Positions 50,310 through 62,412 of a DNA stretch of 64,000 nucleotides are shown here, piece after piece. The DNA is from Glandiceps talaboti. Taxonomy: Eukaryota; Hemichordata; Enteropneusta; Spengelidae. How positions within the stretch are numbered: the stretch's first letter is position 1; each line of letters opens with the position of its first letter. Both the position numbers and the translations under genes were made by a program. The stretch lies in assembly GCF_964340395.1 (NCBI RefSeq), contig NC_135554.1:11540751-11604750 (forward strand), in the 5' to 3' direction. A model generated the notes under the pieces. The model ran no database searches, was not told where the DNA came from, and saw only the letters and a list, made by a program, of their open reading frames with translations.

Positions 50310-51322
50310 TGCTCCTTACAGCAGTTTGTTTTTCCCGCATATGCATACATTACCCATAATCCTTTTAAGTATTCTGCAGATATCTGTGCAATGTGCACTC
50401 ATGACTCATGAAAATCTGGAATGCACTGATCGAAGCCAATTGTACAGTTATACTATAAAAACAGGAGTTATGAGTATACCACATTGAAATAAAACAAGAG
50501 AATAAGAGATGAGGGCCCTCAGAATCGTCACGTAGAGTGATATAACAGTTACATGGATGCCGGGCATGTACCCATAGGTACGGGACCGGGGGGGGGGGGG
50601 TTCTGCATGCCGAACGTCATTAAGTATTTCCTTTACTTTGGTGCTCATGATCGTAATTTGGATGATGCCCAAGATATTTGAGGCGTGAATACCTGTTGTT
50701 CTTCTAAAGGCTTGTTTATTACTGTGAAGATCACACCCTAACACTTAATTGTTCTATAAACGACACATGGACAAGAATACTATTCCCATAGAGGTTAGTC
50801 TAGTTAATTCCTGATGGACCGTATTTCGTTCAGCGTTACGTTGTACATAACACCAGAAACTATAGACGACATGGACGACATGGATGCCATATAATATTCC
50901 CAATAGTCACTCAATTTTACTTAGCTAGAAATAATGTCCACAGACTCAAATCTGTCAGCACGTCTCTACTGTGAGTTTGTTGACGCTATTGGCCGGTCAG
51001 GTTTGTTAAGAAGCTCCATACACTAGCAATATTTGTGGCCCAATTTTAAACTATTATTGGAAACGATTGTCATGTCATCTAAATCTGTATTACTACGCAT
51101 CAAACGCGTAGAAATGTGAAACACGTTTAGTGGTGGCGGTATGTAGTGCATAATGAAAAGGCGTACTACGAACATTTATTTCAAAATGAGCCCTGTGATA
51201 TTACAATCTACGTACGTCCTAACCATGTAGTTCATATCATAAGCCTGCTTATATACATACATATGTATCGAATACACTAGCTACACGTATAGCGTTTATG
51301 TACGTATTGATTGCAAGCACGG

Positions 51323-51771
51323 TAGATTTGAATATTCATTTGTTTACTGCCCGGTTATGGGGGTGAACTCATGAATATATTCTGAACTAAATGCAAATGT
51401 ATTCAAATCACTTCCGACTCGCAATCTGAACTATTTTTCAGATCGAGTATAATCCGATTAGACAGGCGCTAATGGGAAAGTACAGAAACGTCCACCTCAT
51501 CAGCATAAAAGTACAGAATTGAACTCAATCTGAACTATAGTACGGAAAATGTCGTAAACTGTACTATTTTTTCTACTAGTGTTTATATTATATGTTTCAC
51601 TCTTCCTTATTTCATCTGACAGTCATGTTGATTTGTGTTCACAGAGAGATAAAATGGACTACAGTATCATTTTATATAATTATTATAGTCTGTAATATTG
51701 TTTTGTTATTCGTAACATAAAAAAAAATGTTCCGCCTAACTGAAACTCTAAAATATCTCTAGTTTGGTAGT
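51323..51771. mobile_element. MITE-like element, family 1, copy C, with 259-bp shared block
   Basis: Ends AGTTTGGTAGT, the inverted family 1 terminus. The segment 51610-51771 aligns with the right half of copy A. The segment 51323-51581 is the inverted, apparently identical partner of 35004-35262. The stretch between block and terminus (194 bp against about 80 bp in copy B) differs. Confidence 0.55.
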
Positions 51772-54700
51772 GAATGACTTACTAGAAAACATGTTTTACC
51801 CGTAGTATCCATCGTCAATGTTCCTTATCTCTATTCAAACACTTTATATATAAATGATAACTCAACCAAACTTAACGTTTCGGTAAAACTAAAGTAGCAT
51901 CAGTTATTTTCCAAAATCATTGAAATAAGTAAGTAGAGACAAGAAATTGGCTTTTAATAAATGACAGCACAACCACAGACGAAGAAATGTTTATTTGTTC
52001 AGGCTGTGAAGACAAAAATTGCAAGACAACGACCTTTGATGTTATATTTGTCATGCACATACCCCTGCTATAAATACAAATATGTAGTGATCGTGACGGG
52101 AAAGGTTGAAGTTGTCTATATACGTTCTCAAATTGTAAAGTTTGGCGTGACGTCACCATTACAGTGATGGAATATACATTCACATTGGCTGACGTCTATA
52201 TTTATAGAATTAAATACAGAGCGGGTGAAATATTCAAAATGTTTAGTAAAAGCATATCAAACGCTTCCTATTTCAAATTGTGAAAATGGATATAATGACG
52301 AAGAAATAACTTAGACGACTGTTTCTACTTAACAGTAGCGAGAAACTCAACATATAACATATATTATCAAGAAATACGATTTTTGTGTGTGAAATTAATG
52401 ATAACCGGTGATGAGTGATTGCGAAACAATTGGGTGAATGCATGAACCAAGAGACTTGCATCTTCCAGGTGGGTTAGCCGTCATACAAAGTATGGGATAA
52501 TATTTCACGACAAAGGCGGGACTACATACGTCCCCCGAAAATTACGCACAAAAATCACATAACAGATTCTAATATTATGTAATTTAGTCGTGATTGTTTC
52601 CTTGTCGGATTAGCTACAGTAATAGTTGGACCTGTCTATCATTCTCTGTTTGTTTACGGTTAAATATTAATTTAGTGTACACATTCCTGTCCATGTCAGC
52701 ACTATAGTGACTCACACTAGTCTCTTGAGAAATAACGACTGGGAAAAAGTAACAGTAAAATTGAGGACGTCACCTTTCTTAAGTGAATAACAAACATGTT
52801 AAGATAATGTGACTTAAACTGTTTCTAATAAATCTCATAAGGGACAGGTGCCAGTCTACCAAAGACCCACGAAAATACCCTAGTGATGGCCATCTCTGAT
52901 ATCCAAGTCCCTTGTTCTTAATCGATCAAGATTTCATAAAAACTTATGTAGGCCTCTGAAAGCTGTCAAGTGTCTGTCATCCATTATCGGGTTTGCTTCA
53001 TTTGGAAATATCACATCATTAAATCATTCAATTAATCGAACCGTCAGTCGATAATTTTGCGCTTTTTAGCAAAGTGAGCACTTAATACAAATCTAAGTGT
53101 CAATTAACTTGCTTCTAAAGAATGTCATAATTGTTCTCAAGGTGTTAGTGGTATTTGATGTATGATTATGAATAAAAATTGATGGATGTATGAAGAAAGA
53201 AAAAATATGTTGTTAATATATATAAACTTTCAAAATTATCAACGTATGAACTAAAAGCTTATTCAGAGGCTGAAGTATATGATACTGGAATATGGTTGAG
53301 ATACATGAGGCTTGATACTTGGTTTGTCTTTTGTCTACAATTCAGCCATAATAATTTTTAGAGAGTACTTAAATATTGCACAGTCATAACAATTCTGTAT
53401 TTCTAACGTCGATGTTTGACAAAAATACACATAGAATATACTTGTTTCTCGTTTGATTTGTTATCGTACAATCTGACCGTTTTACGTTGACACAGTTTGT
53501 CGGCTATTTGTCTCTGATTACTTAAAACTGAACATCGTTAGTACCCTTTTAATAACGTTAGTAAGTTTAACACGAGCCATTAACTCTATGACACATGGAA
53601 AAGGGTTATGCAATAATGGGCATTAAGCATCAGTGTCTCTTAGACTATCAATAATATTGTCCATACACTGTTACCACATAAACAGTGATCGCTAGGAAAA
53701 CCATTCACATGCCGTCTCCGTTAAGTTGTTGAAATTTAACCCTACTATACAATACAATAACCACGTAATATGATATCAATGTCAGCGTTAGGGAAAGGTA
53801 ATATCACACACATTATACTGAACTTTGAATTCTTAATCTTGGTGGAATTATGTTTTTCTCTATTGGAACGCCCCAAAAACTTATAATATTTCCCGTGGGG
53901 GATAGGGATGGGGGACAGGGGTGGCGGTGGGGTCGAAGAGGATTAAAAAAAAAAACAGTTTATATTTAATAAGTATAATCGTCCACTGAAAATGTTTTCG
54001 CCAAACGCTTAAACGTAGCATGAGTACATAAGTGCTCAATACTTGCCCGTGTATGTTGCGTTAAAATTCGATGCTCTCAAAATCCAAGATGTTGGAGGAT
54101 TAGGGTGAGGAAACACAGATTTTCACTAGTTTATTAGTTGTCGGAAAGATGCATTAGATTGAAGGTGCCCAATCTTGTCATGGACACACGATGACAGATC
54201 CTGTAACGTCACTGAATAATGTCAAAGGTTAAATACAATTCGAATGTACCCTTGAGATATACACTGCCATCAAACGTATTGATTTTCCATTCAGCGTGTC
54301 TTCAACCAAAGGCAATATTTTAGCATTTAATGAGCACTAATGAATTGCGTGATAACATCAATGCCTTCGGGTAATTCAGTATTCAGACATATATAAACCT
54401 ATAATCGAAGTAATCCAGCTGTGTTTTTCTTTGGTAAGGTAGAAGAGTTACAGCGCTTTGAGGATAAGAGCGAGAACATGACATAACTGTCCGGAAATGC
54501 GACGCCGGTTGTCGGAATGAATATTAAAATACGTGTATGGCATTGAAACCTTCTATTTTTAGTATGAAGGTCTGTGTGTGACGCTTAATAAATTCCAATA
54601 TGTTAACGGTGCTCGATCTTAAGCTTAGCTTCTGTTTTAAAGTTTACCGATTCGTGCGCAATCTCGTTACAATGTAGGTTTTGTTAGGTCACTCGGAAAC

Positions 54701-55196
54701 CTTGTGAAGAAGTCTATGAATGATGCCGTCTATCATAATTTGCATAAATGCGGAGCAACGTAACATACCCACAACCTATTAATTTCTTCTGCCTGACCTT
54801 TTTAAGAAGGTGAGATTGTTATTTAATGATGTCATCGTGTTAGTTCTTATTGGATTAACTGTGAAGATTCAATTTTTTCATTAGCTAGCTTCCCAGTGTA
54901 CATTGGCGATAATAACCATTTTCTCATCTTGACGTTGATTGACTCTCTCAAAGTGTCATACGCTATTACATTTGCTCCTTTGCTTTACACTAACAAGGAT
55001 GGTTAAAGGATTTTAAGCATTCACACGATTTCAAAAACCCACAAACTAAGTAAAGACATGTAATTTGTGCAAAGTACACTATGAAATCATTGGAGACGGA
55101 AAGGCACAAGGAAATATAAATATGTATGTAGCATAATTACACAGTTACTATAATATGCTCAAAGCTGCACGAGCCCTAGACTGCAGACAGACACTC
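51772..55196. other. No gene or repeat recognised
   Basis: AT-rich; a G-rich run near 53894-53935 is the only compositional feature seen. Confidence 0.45.
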
Positions 55197-55385
55197 ACAT
55201 ACATACATACATACATACATACATACATACATACATACATACACGCACGCACGCACGCACGCACGCACGAACGAACGAACGCGCACATACATATATCATC
55301 CATTCATCCATTCATCCATCCATCCATCCATACATCCATACATACATACATACATACATACATACATACATACATACATACATAC
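55197..55385. repeat. (CATA)n (CACG)n (ATCC)n (CATA)n compound array
   Basis: Tetranucleotide blocks changing by one base at a time, with a CG-rich (CACG)n segment at about 55241-55268. Confidence 0.95.
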
Positions 55386-58300
55386 CCACCCCATATTTAG
55401 GTACTGGATCCGATAGGAAATGGCTATGCTCACTAGATAACGATACAAGTTCATTCACGACTTGTGAATTGGAGGAGATATAACAAATTTAAAAGGAATA
55501 ATTGAATGTAAAGCTAACTTTGTACACAATGATGGACACTGTGATAAACGTTGATGGATGAACTAATAAAAATGGTGTGAGAGACGTTAGTATTAATCTT
55601 CATGTACTACTATTTCAATTTGTGCTACATTGATTCTATAATGAAGACTAGGTGGCAATCACATCACAAATAGCATACAACTAGTTCGTACTAATCACAT
55701 GGATTTTAGCAGTTGACCATTAATTTCAATCTATACCTGAACGCCTACTCTTCCCATCCCTTCCCAACAATTCAACATTTATCACGTTTTCATCGATTAG
55801 TAACATTTTCAACCGTTAAAAGTCATTTAAGATATTTGAAACTCGAAATCTTAACTTAATCCTTTATGGAATTTGTTTACGACTAAAGTTAATGGGCGAT
55901 TAACGTTAGCCACGCGTATATTATCCAGTAATCTACGTTTACGTACAAAACCAGTGATGTGTCCATCTTGTAATTCGGATCTTGTGTACCATTTTTATAG
56001 TTATATCATTTCTAAAGTCTTTAGAAGTACCGCACGACACAATCGTAGAGTGTGAAAATACAATCCTCTGGACACTTCAAAATTTGATGAAATTTTCCAT
56101 CTTTTTAAAAAGAATCTCCCGCCACGACATTATAGATCATTTGGGATTATCTGTATAGAATCGCTATTATATTATAACAACGGTGTTATTTGCATTTAAA
56201 CATATATGTATGAGAACTAGTACTGTATCAAACTATCCAGGGCATGCAGCTACATGTTTCTGGAAATGTCATATGAGTTTACATCAATTTTATGTAATCC
56301 TGCTAAAGTTATGACTTCCGGGAAAATAAAACATTGATTTTAAAATGACAAGTGCTGTCTCGTTTACATGAAGTCAAAATCGTTTCAGCACTTTGCATAG
56401 ATATACACATTTGCTTGATAGTCGTTCACTATGTGACCATCATTTAACAATTGCAGGTCGAGGTCTTCGAGGTCTTTTTCTTTTTGGGAACGGATAGTTT
56501 TCAGTAAAGTATACCAAGAGACCATTTTTTTGAAAACAGTGTCAAATGGATAGCTTGACAGACAATATGACAAAAACATAAAATTAGCATGTTGTGATTG
56601 AATATGCAGTACATGTATATGAAAGGGCAGATTGTATGTCGAGATAGCTACGAAAAGAAGGTCTTGAGAACCAATAAATTATGGTTCTTAAGTCACGTTT
56701 TTGAAAACATTCCTTTTCCCAAAACAAAATAAATCAACTTTTAATAGCATATTCCACGATAGACCTGTTGTGATAGGGAGGATTCCATGTGCTACAGTTT
56801 TGACATTTTTGTCACATGTTCATCTGATTACTTTCTGAACAGAGTTAAGGCGATAGCTTGTAATGCATGGGACTCATTCATCCATAACTACGGCTTAACC
56901 TTGCAGATTCAGTAAAGGCCGTTAAGTCGTTATCCCGGGAATATTACGTTGTCCCTTATGGATATTCAATCGAGATCTAATACATTAAGTTTTGACAAGC
57001 TTGCACATGTTATCGATATGGTAATTACTTCAAAGTTTATTATGTGTTGCTTTAAATGTTGCAAAAAACAGTTCTAGTTGTCATTTACTCAGTTGATGTG
57101 AATTGTGATTGAATAGAACATTGACAAATTAAGGTCTTAACCGCACCTTTATGAGCCCCCCCCCCCCCCATTTCTCATTCAAAGAATCACATGTACATGT
57201 TTTGTATTTAGTAGATGGCTTCCATTTCAGGTGTCTATAAGATTAAGACCAGGGGTTCTCATTGTCTGGGTGTTAAAGCTGTGACAGGTTATATAAAGGC
57301 GAAACGCTTTCATTTAGAAAGGTGCATCTTATAATATATAACATACTTCTGGACTTAATTGACTGTATCCCTTTCTTCGTGTACGTGAGGAACATGAACG
57401 ATTCGGCGTGCAAATCAAAGGTCTCACAGGACTACACGCCGTCATCCTAATGATGAGGTGAAAGCCTATAATGTTCGTCAACACTTTCAAGAAATTGATG
57501 TTTATGCTATTAGTCATATCATGAATGTACACAATCAGCAAATATGGGACGTCTAAAGCTCACTGTGTAAGGGTCTTTGGTTGGTTTGTAAAGTGCGAAA
57601 CGATAATGTTAAACTCTAGACAGACTAGATGTGGCATGGTTTGACGTACAACTAAAAATAGCGTAATGCAGCTAACACTTCGTCAAATACACGTCACATA
57701 GTTTGTCCACAAAAACCTCCACGTAGCATTTGTGCAATTGCCTCAGGTTCAACAAAGATGTAATGCGGTCACAAACATGCGTTTTCAATCTGCAAATCTA
57801 TCAAAATAAAATCATTATGTTATGAGTTATGAATTAGTATATATTAATTGTAATATTTTTTTATTCGATATTATAATTCATTAATACAGCAAAAAGGGTA
57901 TTTATCAAACGTAAAATGTTTACCTTTTAGCGACCGAAATACACACCATGGCTTAGTAGCGAGGAATAACAAAGGCTGTACAACTGACAAAATGAAGCCA
58001 TCTAATTTAATTGTACAAATTAAAATAACTATCTGCTGCTTATGTTATCGCATTAAACTACTCTTAGTAGACTCAGTTCAAGCTTTAAAAAAAGCAATTT
58101 CCCGTGTCCCTACTTAGAACAAAAAGGAGAATCCTTTAGTAATGATCAAATGCGAATCGAAATTTCCGTCTCTAGATTTACGACTATAACTTTACCTTGC
58201 AATTATCAATGAGGTATGATACGCTTTATATTGAATTACACCACTTATATACTTAAATAACATTTATATCAAATCGAGATCAAAGCATAAATGTATGGGT

Positions 58301-59675
58301 CGGTCACTGCCATAAGAGCATAACTACGGAAACGTTATTTGAAAAAAAGGCCGAAAACGAATTTTCGTCATGAGGCCCTTGTAATGATTCTTAGTCAAAT
58401 TTAAAGCAATTTTTTCCCTCATTATCTGTCTTCACCGAGGATAATTATTCTTGAGATAAGAGAATGAACAATAAACTATCGTAAAGTGACATAGCTGCTA
58501 TTTTTGAAAAATGTGTCATGTTTTGAAAATGACAAAAAACAAACAATTTTTTTTTCACTAGGCTCTCTTGACAATGAACCAAGTTTAATTCACGTTTCAA
58601 CCTAGCTATCTTTTAGAATAATGGTTGGCCTTGTGTGGGATTGGAAAACACACATGAACATAGTTCAAATTTTACAAGTGAAGTCACAAAAAATGATGTA
58701 AAGCACTTTTGGCATTCACCCCTTGAAATGATTAATTTTTATTACCGTAGTACTACGTTTGCCATACAATTTCCCATCTACTTTCCTTCCTCAATATATA
58801 TGCAATTATCTCCTGTTATGGAGTTCACGTGCGTACATTTTCCATTAGTTGCACTGAGATGAGATGCATTAAAAAAGGCTATCTTTAGGGACTTGGGGCT
58901 TGTCTCAATTAAAATTACTTTAGCATTAACACTATGATCAAAATAAGATTGTGACGCTATTAAAATCAACACATTTCCATCACGACAGGAGCACAAAAAA
59001 GCTGTAAATATGCGATTGAATCTTAGACTGATCTAGTCATCAATCGATGTATGTCTATCACTGAGATATCTCTCGAATAGTTAATTAAGTGGAATATTAG
59101 ATAAGTTTTTATTTGGATTACACACAGGGGACTCGCTTATATCATTGTTATGTTCGCAACAATTAAATTAAACATAAAAGAAAAAAACATCCATAATTCC
59201 ATTTCTAGAAGTCGTTCTGAAATAAGAATTATTTTATTCTAATTTATCTTTTCAACTGTTGCTAAGTAATAACTTGATGTGACTTTCATGTTCAGAAAAA
59301 CAACGCAAACTAAAAAAATATAAAGTGATCAGAAAATAGAGCTGATATTCATTTATTTTGACTTGATAATGTATGACATGTTTTTCCCATGTGAAGCAAA
59401 TGGACAGGAAGCCTTTTAGTTGGAAACAAGTCTGTCGTCATATTGAATCTGAAGTTAAGACATTCAAAATTAGTATCAAATATTTAATTATAAACTCATA
59501 AATGGTTACTGTCTCCTTAAACATATTCCTGATGCGAAAGGCAGAATAGAAATTTTCAAATACTATCTACCATATGTGCAGGGTATAAATTTAGCTATGA
59601 TGGAATATTTGCATTTACTAATTTTGCAAACAGGAACTGATAGTTTTTACACTTATGTACATAAAACACACTTAC
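55386..59675. other. Expected to hold gene C's downstream exon; none confirmed
   Basis: Searched by eye on the minus strand for the C-x5-C-x5-C-x4-C signature without success. Short cysteine-containing frames at 57360-57440 and 57670-57790 are out of phase with exon 1. Confidence 0.4.
56385..56579 (-). other. Open frame downstream of gene C signal exon, possible exon
   Basis: A 64-codon minus-strand frame ending in TGA, about 3.1 kb downstream of the gene C signal exon. It has a pyrimidine-rich TGTCTGTCAAG that could be an acceptor, then charged sequence (KEKDLEDLDLQLLNDG) and a final KC. It lacks the cysteine modules. The acceptor phase (one base of a split codon) does not fit gene C exon 1, which ends in phase 0. 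I keep it only as a weak candidate; chance is the more likely explanation. Confidence 0.12.
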
Positions 59676-59753
59676 CGGCTTAATACCCGAAACACTGCAT
59701 ACGGCAAACAATGCCAACACGGAGATAGGTCCGACGATGTGAAGACGTTTCAT
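59676..59753 (-). CDS. Gene C: orphan signal-peptide first exon of the same design
   Basis: Twenty-six codons starting MKRLHIVG, with a hydrophobic stretch (ISVLALFAVCSV) and a small-residue SVSG end. It stops in phase 0 at a consensus GTAAGTGT donor. Length, hydrophobic signal, phase and donor match the first exons of genes A and B. A TATATAAAAG box lies about 82-91 bp upstream and a second CTATAAAATG about 150 bp upstream. No second exon with the C-x5-C-x5-C-x4-C pattern was recognised by eye between here and gene B. The partner may be missed or lost. Splicing to gene B exon 2 would also be in phase, over a 32-kb intron. It may instead belong to an unrelated secreted protein. Confidence 0.55.
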
Positions 59754-59834
59754 GCTTTCAGCTTTTAGGTAATGACAGTACTGGTGCTCACAACATAAGA
59801 TCGGGTATAGTGCTTCTTCGCTCGTTTCTACCTA

Positions 59835-59844
59835 CTTTTATATA
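59835..59844 (-). promoter_or_regulatory. TATA box of gene C
   Basis: Minus strand TATATAAAAG, preceded by TATTA. It predicts a start near 59805 and a 5'UTR of about 50 nt. A second, gene A-like CTATAAAATG lies at about 59901-59910 and could serve an alternative start. Confidence 0.5.
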
Positions 59845-60284
59845 TAATACTTGGCTGTATATGTGGGTGGTGGATTGAATCGAACGGTACTGAGTGGCAT
59901 TTTATAGACTGAACTTAGGAGCGATAAAAGAGGGTTTGTAATGTTAATGATTTAGCAAATTACTTACTAAACGCTGCATCTATTATCTACGATATTCCGG
60001 TCACTTTTTTAAAGGATGCGCGTGATTGGAGGAGAAGTAATCATCTGGACGTGTATGAGAACGTAATGATGTAATCTGCATATGATTGACAGTGAATACA
60101 TATAATGGTTTATCAGTCACTATCCCTACATCATAATAAATTTAATCATATCAATATGAAAGAACATAACTTTATATCAGCACTGTTTGATTGCTAACCA
60201 CAAGAGTGTGCGCGACAACTGACAAAGGAACTGTATATATTCAAGAAATATATGATACCCATTAAATGTAATGCCAGTGGTAAC

Positions 60285-60430
<146 letters not shown>

Positions 60431-61594
60431 ACTTTCATTTCACAGCCAATGTTGGCAACTACTGTGAAGGTACCAAAGTCATTGCTTTATTCAGTATTAA
60501 ATATCAAAATGTTAAAATATCTTTATTGTATTGTTATTAAAACAAGTGGAAAGTCGTCTTTTGGTTACTGTGAGTGATAGTCCTTTTATGTGTGTTCAAT
60601 GACAGATTTTAATGTAATTTTTGTGTAATATGTTTTAACTGCTGTTATATGTATATATGTTTGTAATTTTTCATGTCAAGTGAAAGAATATGATCAACAT
60701 CTAGCGCCATGGTTGAAAATGGTTTTAAAAATTCCACTTGCGTTTACATTGTAAGGAAATGCTAAACATAAAGCAAAGTATAGCTAACGAAATGTTGATG
60801 TCTTTCGCTGCCGTCATGTCTACGTGTTGGTTCCTTTCTTTGCCGAAATATATCTTGTATTTACCTCAAATTGACATGTAACAACAATTTTACGATGTAG
60901 AGATTACCTACGTACTGAGAATCGTTTATATAACATACTGACAACGGCGGTCTTCTGCATGGATGCCTTGTTTAACTATTGAAACGAGGGAAAGGTTTGA
61001 TATTGATGGCCATACTCGGGAGATAATGAGTGTCACTTGTAGGAAATAACGGTAGGAATCAACAGAAAGCACCACGACAGGAAGAGGATTAGTATGGCAG
61101 AAACTCCTACATTTAAATGTAGTATAAGGCAAGGGTATCCGAGATACATAGCCCCGCAGAAGTGCTACTTTCACATGTACACATTTAAATGTCGTATAGT
61201 TTATTTTATAAACCAAAACTGTTAACGAATAAGTTAGGCCCATGTAACCGCATGTCGCAGACATCTGCCTAGCCACACCGCACATGTAACGCTATTTTGA
61301 TAGATAAATTTCCCATCCTTCCACAAATGTCACTTTATATTGAAGATGTCTCTTAATAACAACGCAATTGAATATGACCGCTGAACAGTTATTTGTACGA
61401 TATACACCAAGAACCTTAACTTAATGACGACATGCGTAATTTTAGTGTCTATATCCATGCAGTCAAGGGTACAGTGTCTACACAATTCTGTGTAACTTTG
61501 ACCTAGGTATCGATATGCAAGGTCAGATGTCAAATGCTACATATTTTAGTACTACGAAGCATGTATTGCATATATGTCTGGTAAACTTTAAAGC

Positions 61595-62412
61595 GTGCAT
61601 GAGCTTGAATGGGTAAATAGGCCAACCTTTGATTTTATGTCAAGTACTTGCGAAATCGTATCCGATATAACGTACGGTATTGAAGTCTGGGGAAGCACTT
61701 TTTCCTCCTATTTGAATTGTATTTTACTAGCTCAAAAAATGGCTGTGCGAGCAATCACACATAGCCAGTCCATGACACATTCTTCACCACTTTTCAACAC
61801 TCTAGAAATTCTTGATGTACATAAACTGCACAGGTTTTTGGTCAGTACCTTTGTTTATGATTTGCTGCACAATAACTTACCACACTCTGTTGATGAATAC
61901 TGCAATGTGTTAAACTATGAGTACAATACACGACAAAAAGAACAAAATAATTTATGCGTACCTACTGTGAAAACATTCTATGGTAAACAGTCAATGACAT
62001 ACACAGGTGCAGTTACATGGAATTCAATACAACACAGCACAAGAAATGAACCACGAAGGCAGCGATTCAAGTCATCACTATGTAAAGATTTACTAAAAGA
62101 GTTTGTAATATAACATTGTACAGTTCTAATGTAATATATGACTTCTTTTCATTATGGCACTCATATACTAGTATATAGGGGGGGTGAGGGGAGGGGGTTA
62201 AGGGTAGAGCTACTTTTTGTATATTTATTTGCACTCTAAACTTGTACCATTATTTACTTTGGCCAGGGGTCAGACACGATTAGCATAGCTATTTTCTGAC
62301 TCCTGTTATCCGATCTAGTTTGCTTTTCCTGTATTTACGTTTGTATTGTACTTATTTTTGATCGGGTAATAAAATATATATCATATCATATCATATCATA
62401 TATCATATTAGA
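61595..62412 (+). mobile_element. 5'-truncated non-LTR retrotransposon 3' end
   Basis: A 172-codon plus-strand frame (61595-62113, TAA stop) matches the C-terminal part of CR1/Jockey-type polyproteins: YGIEVWGSTF, LLAQKMAVRAITHS, SPLFNTLEIL, YNTRQ, GKQSMTYTGAVTWNSI and a basic FKSSLCKDLL end. The RT catalytic core is missing, so the copy is 5'-truncated; homology is recognisable from about 61640. A 3'UTR of about 250 bp follows, containing a G-rich run and ending in the pentanucleotide tail (TATCA)n at about 62377-62408. The intact reading frame suggests a younger insertion than the relics at 44-48 kb. Confidence 0.75.

Noticed and set aside
55873-56055. Plus frame with a CPSC motif as a zinc-ribbon exon
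   Set aside because: Only one CxxC pair, no splice context and no further family motif.
57360-57440. Minus-strand cysteine-containing frame (TACSPVRPLIC, RSCSS, EVCYIL) as gene C exon 2
   Set aside because: Cysteine spacing does not match the family and the possible acceptors are out of phase with exon 1.
57670-57790. Minus-strand frame with four cysteines after a TTTGCAG acceptor
   Set aside because: Requires phase 1 entry, while exon 1 ends in phase 0 and the phase 0 frame stops at once; spacing also differs.
61595-62113. 172-codon frame as a host gene
   Set aside because: Motif order matches the C-terminal part of CR1/Jockey-type retrotransposons and it ends in a retrotransposon tail.
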